Under the pieces are notes generated by a model. The model was not told where the DNA came from. It saw nothing but the letters and a program-made list of their open reading frames with translations, and made no database searches. From the NCBI RefSeq assembly GCF_001552175.1, contig NZ_BCQR01000047.1, positions 1 through 64,000 on the forward strand: a stretch of DNA of 64,000 nucleotides, read 5' to 3'. Numbering within the stretch: the first letter of the stretch is position 1; each line of letters begins with the position of its first letter. The position numbers were made by a program, and so were the translations under genes. The stretch is from Actinomadura kijaniata NBRC 14229. GTDB taxonomy: Bacteria > Actinomycetota > Actinomycetes > Streptosporangiales > Streptosporangiaceae. This document shows positions 63,434-64,000 of this stretch, piece by piece.

Positions 63434-64000
63434 ATGCGCCTGACCGATCGCGTCGCCGTCGTCACCGGGGTCAGCCGCCGCGCCGGGATCGGGTTCGCGC
63501 TCGCCCGCGCGCTGCTCGACGAGGGCGCGCGCGTGCTGGTGCAGTCGTGGGCGCCGCACGACGCCGAGCAGCCGTGGGGGGCCGACCCGGCGGGCGTCGA
63601 GGGGGTGCTCGACGCGCTCGGCGGCACCGGGCCCCGGCTGGCGCACGTCGCCGCCGACCTCGCCGACCCCGCCGCGCCCGCGCGGGTCGTGGAGCACGCG
63701 GTGCGGACGTTCGGCGCGGTGGACGTGCTGGTCGCCAACCACGCGCGCAGCTCGCTCCAGGACCTCACCGAGCTGACCGCCGAGGAGCTGGACCTGTGCT
63801 GGGCGGTGAACGCCCGCGCCAGCGCCCTGCTGGCCCAGGCGTTCGCCGCCGCCCACGACGACGCGCGCCCCGGGGGCCGGATCGTGCTGTTCACCTCCGG
63901 CCAGCACCTCGCGCCGATGAGCCGGGAGCTCCCCTACGCCATCAGCAAGGGCGCGATCCACCAGATGACGCTGAGCCTGGCCGACGCCCTCGCCGACCGG
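63434..64000 (+). CDS. SDR-family oxidoreductase (partial, runs off the window)
   Basis: The 189 visible codons match a short-chain dehydrogenase: nucleotide motif VVTGVSRRAGIGFALARAL (an insertion variant of TGxxxGxG), NHARSS where NNAG is usual, catalytic Tyr-X3-Lys in LPYAISKGAIHQM, and the Ser in LFTSGQHLAPM. NAD(P)-dependent reduction or oxidation of an alcohol/ketone is expected; specificity unknown. ATG at 63434. Divergent from the TetR gene across a palindrome. Confidence 0.9.
   Translation, partial: MRLTDRVAVVTGVSRRAGIGFALARALLDEGARVLVQSWAPHDAEQPWGADPAGVEGVLDALGGTGPRLAHVAADLADPAAPARVVEHAVRTFGAVDVLVANHARSSLQDLTELTAEELDLCWAVNARASALLAQAFAAAHDDARPGGRIVLFTSGQHLAPMSRELPYAISKGAIHQMTLSLADALADR

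Overview
The window is about 64 kb of very GC-rich actinobacterial chromosome. GTG starts, stop/start overlaps (ATGA or GTGA) and strong GC bias at third codon positions are typical. Gene content points to a mycelial actinomycete of the Thermomonosporaceae/Streptosporangiales type (Actinomadura-like, by inference): a mycothiol-dependent nitroreductase relative, an F420-dependent oxidoreductase, DUF5753/DUF397 regulators, a paired dynamin-like GTPase locus and an S37 secreted peptidase. I see no rRNA, tRNA, CRISPR array, insertion sequence or prophage.

Region 1 (0-14.4 kb): rpiB, a CooC/MinD-like ATPase with a Zur-like box in its leader, a cobalt/nickel ECF importer operon (cbiM, small PDGLE protein, cbiQ, cbiO), a DsbA-fold nitroreductase relative, pepN, a Uma2-family protein, a hypothetical protein, malQ, an amidase and a NERD protein. 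Region 2 (14.4-31.5 kb): ilvD, a DUF1330 protein, an FmdB zinc ribbon, an HNH protein, a secreted protein, an S9 peptidase, a methyltransferase, a GNAT, a large HTH regulator, an unrecognised protein, an MscS channel, truncated haemoglobin, a GH13 enzyme, an S37 peptidase, a two-repeat alpha/beta-barrel protein and a thioesterase.

Region 3 (31.6-54.1 kb): ettA, a membrane diguanylate cyclase, a membrane-anchored coiled coil, a divergent three-copy repeat, ssb, two dynamin-like GTPases and the cobalamin block. The cobalamin genes run leftward from a cobalamin riboswitch at about 54.05 kb: ChlI-ChlD chelatase, cobO, cobB, a GNAT/CbiD-C fusion, cobL, cbiG, cobH, cobC, bluB-cobT; then, after 155 bp, cobA, whose stop overlaps the first dynamin gene. 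Late-pathway enzymes (CobH, CobC, BluB-CobT, CobB, CobO, chelatase) look complete. Three neighbouring corrin-ring methyltransferase parts look like half-domains: CbiE without its N-terminal half, a CobJ/CbiH-like domain without its C-terminal half, and CbiD without its N-terminal half. CobL also carries a tail of 36-residue tandem repeats. This is the most unusual part of the window.

Region 4 (54.1-64 kb): a TetR regulator, a multi-hairpin intergenic element, an ATPase/XRE/DUF397 regulatory triad, an F420-type oxidoreductase preceded by a KstR-like palindrome, an AlsS-like thiamine-diphosphate enzyme, an alpha-helical repeat protein, and a TetR/aldo-keto reductase pair divergent from an SDR gene that runs off the window.
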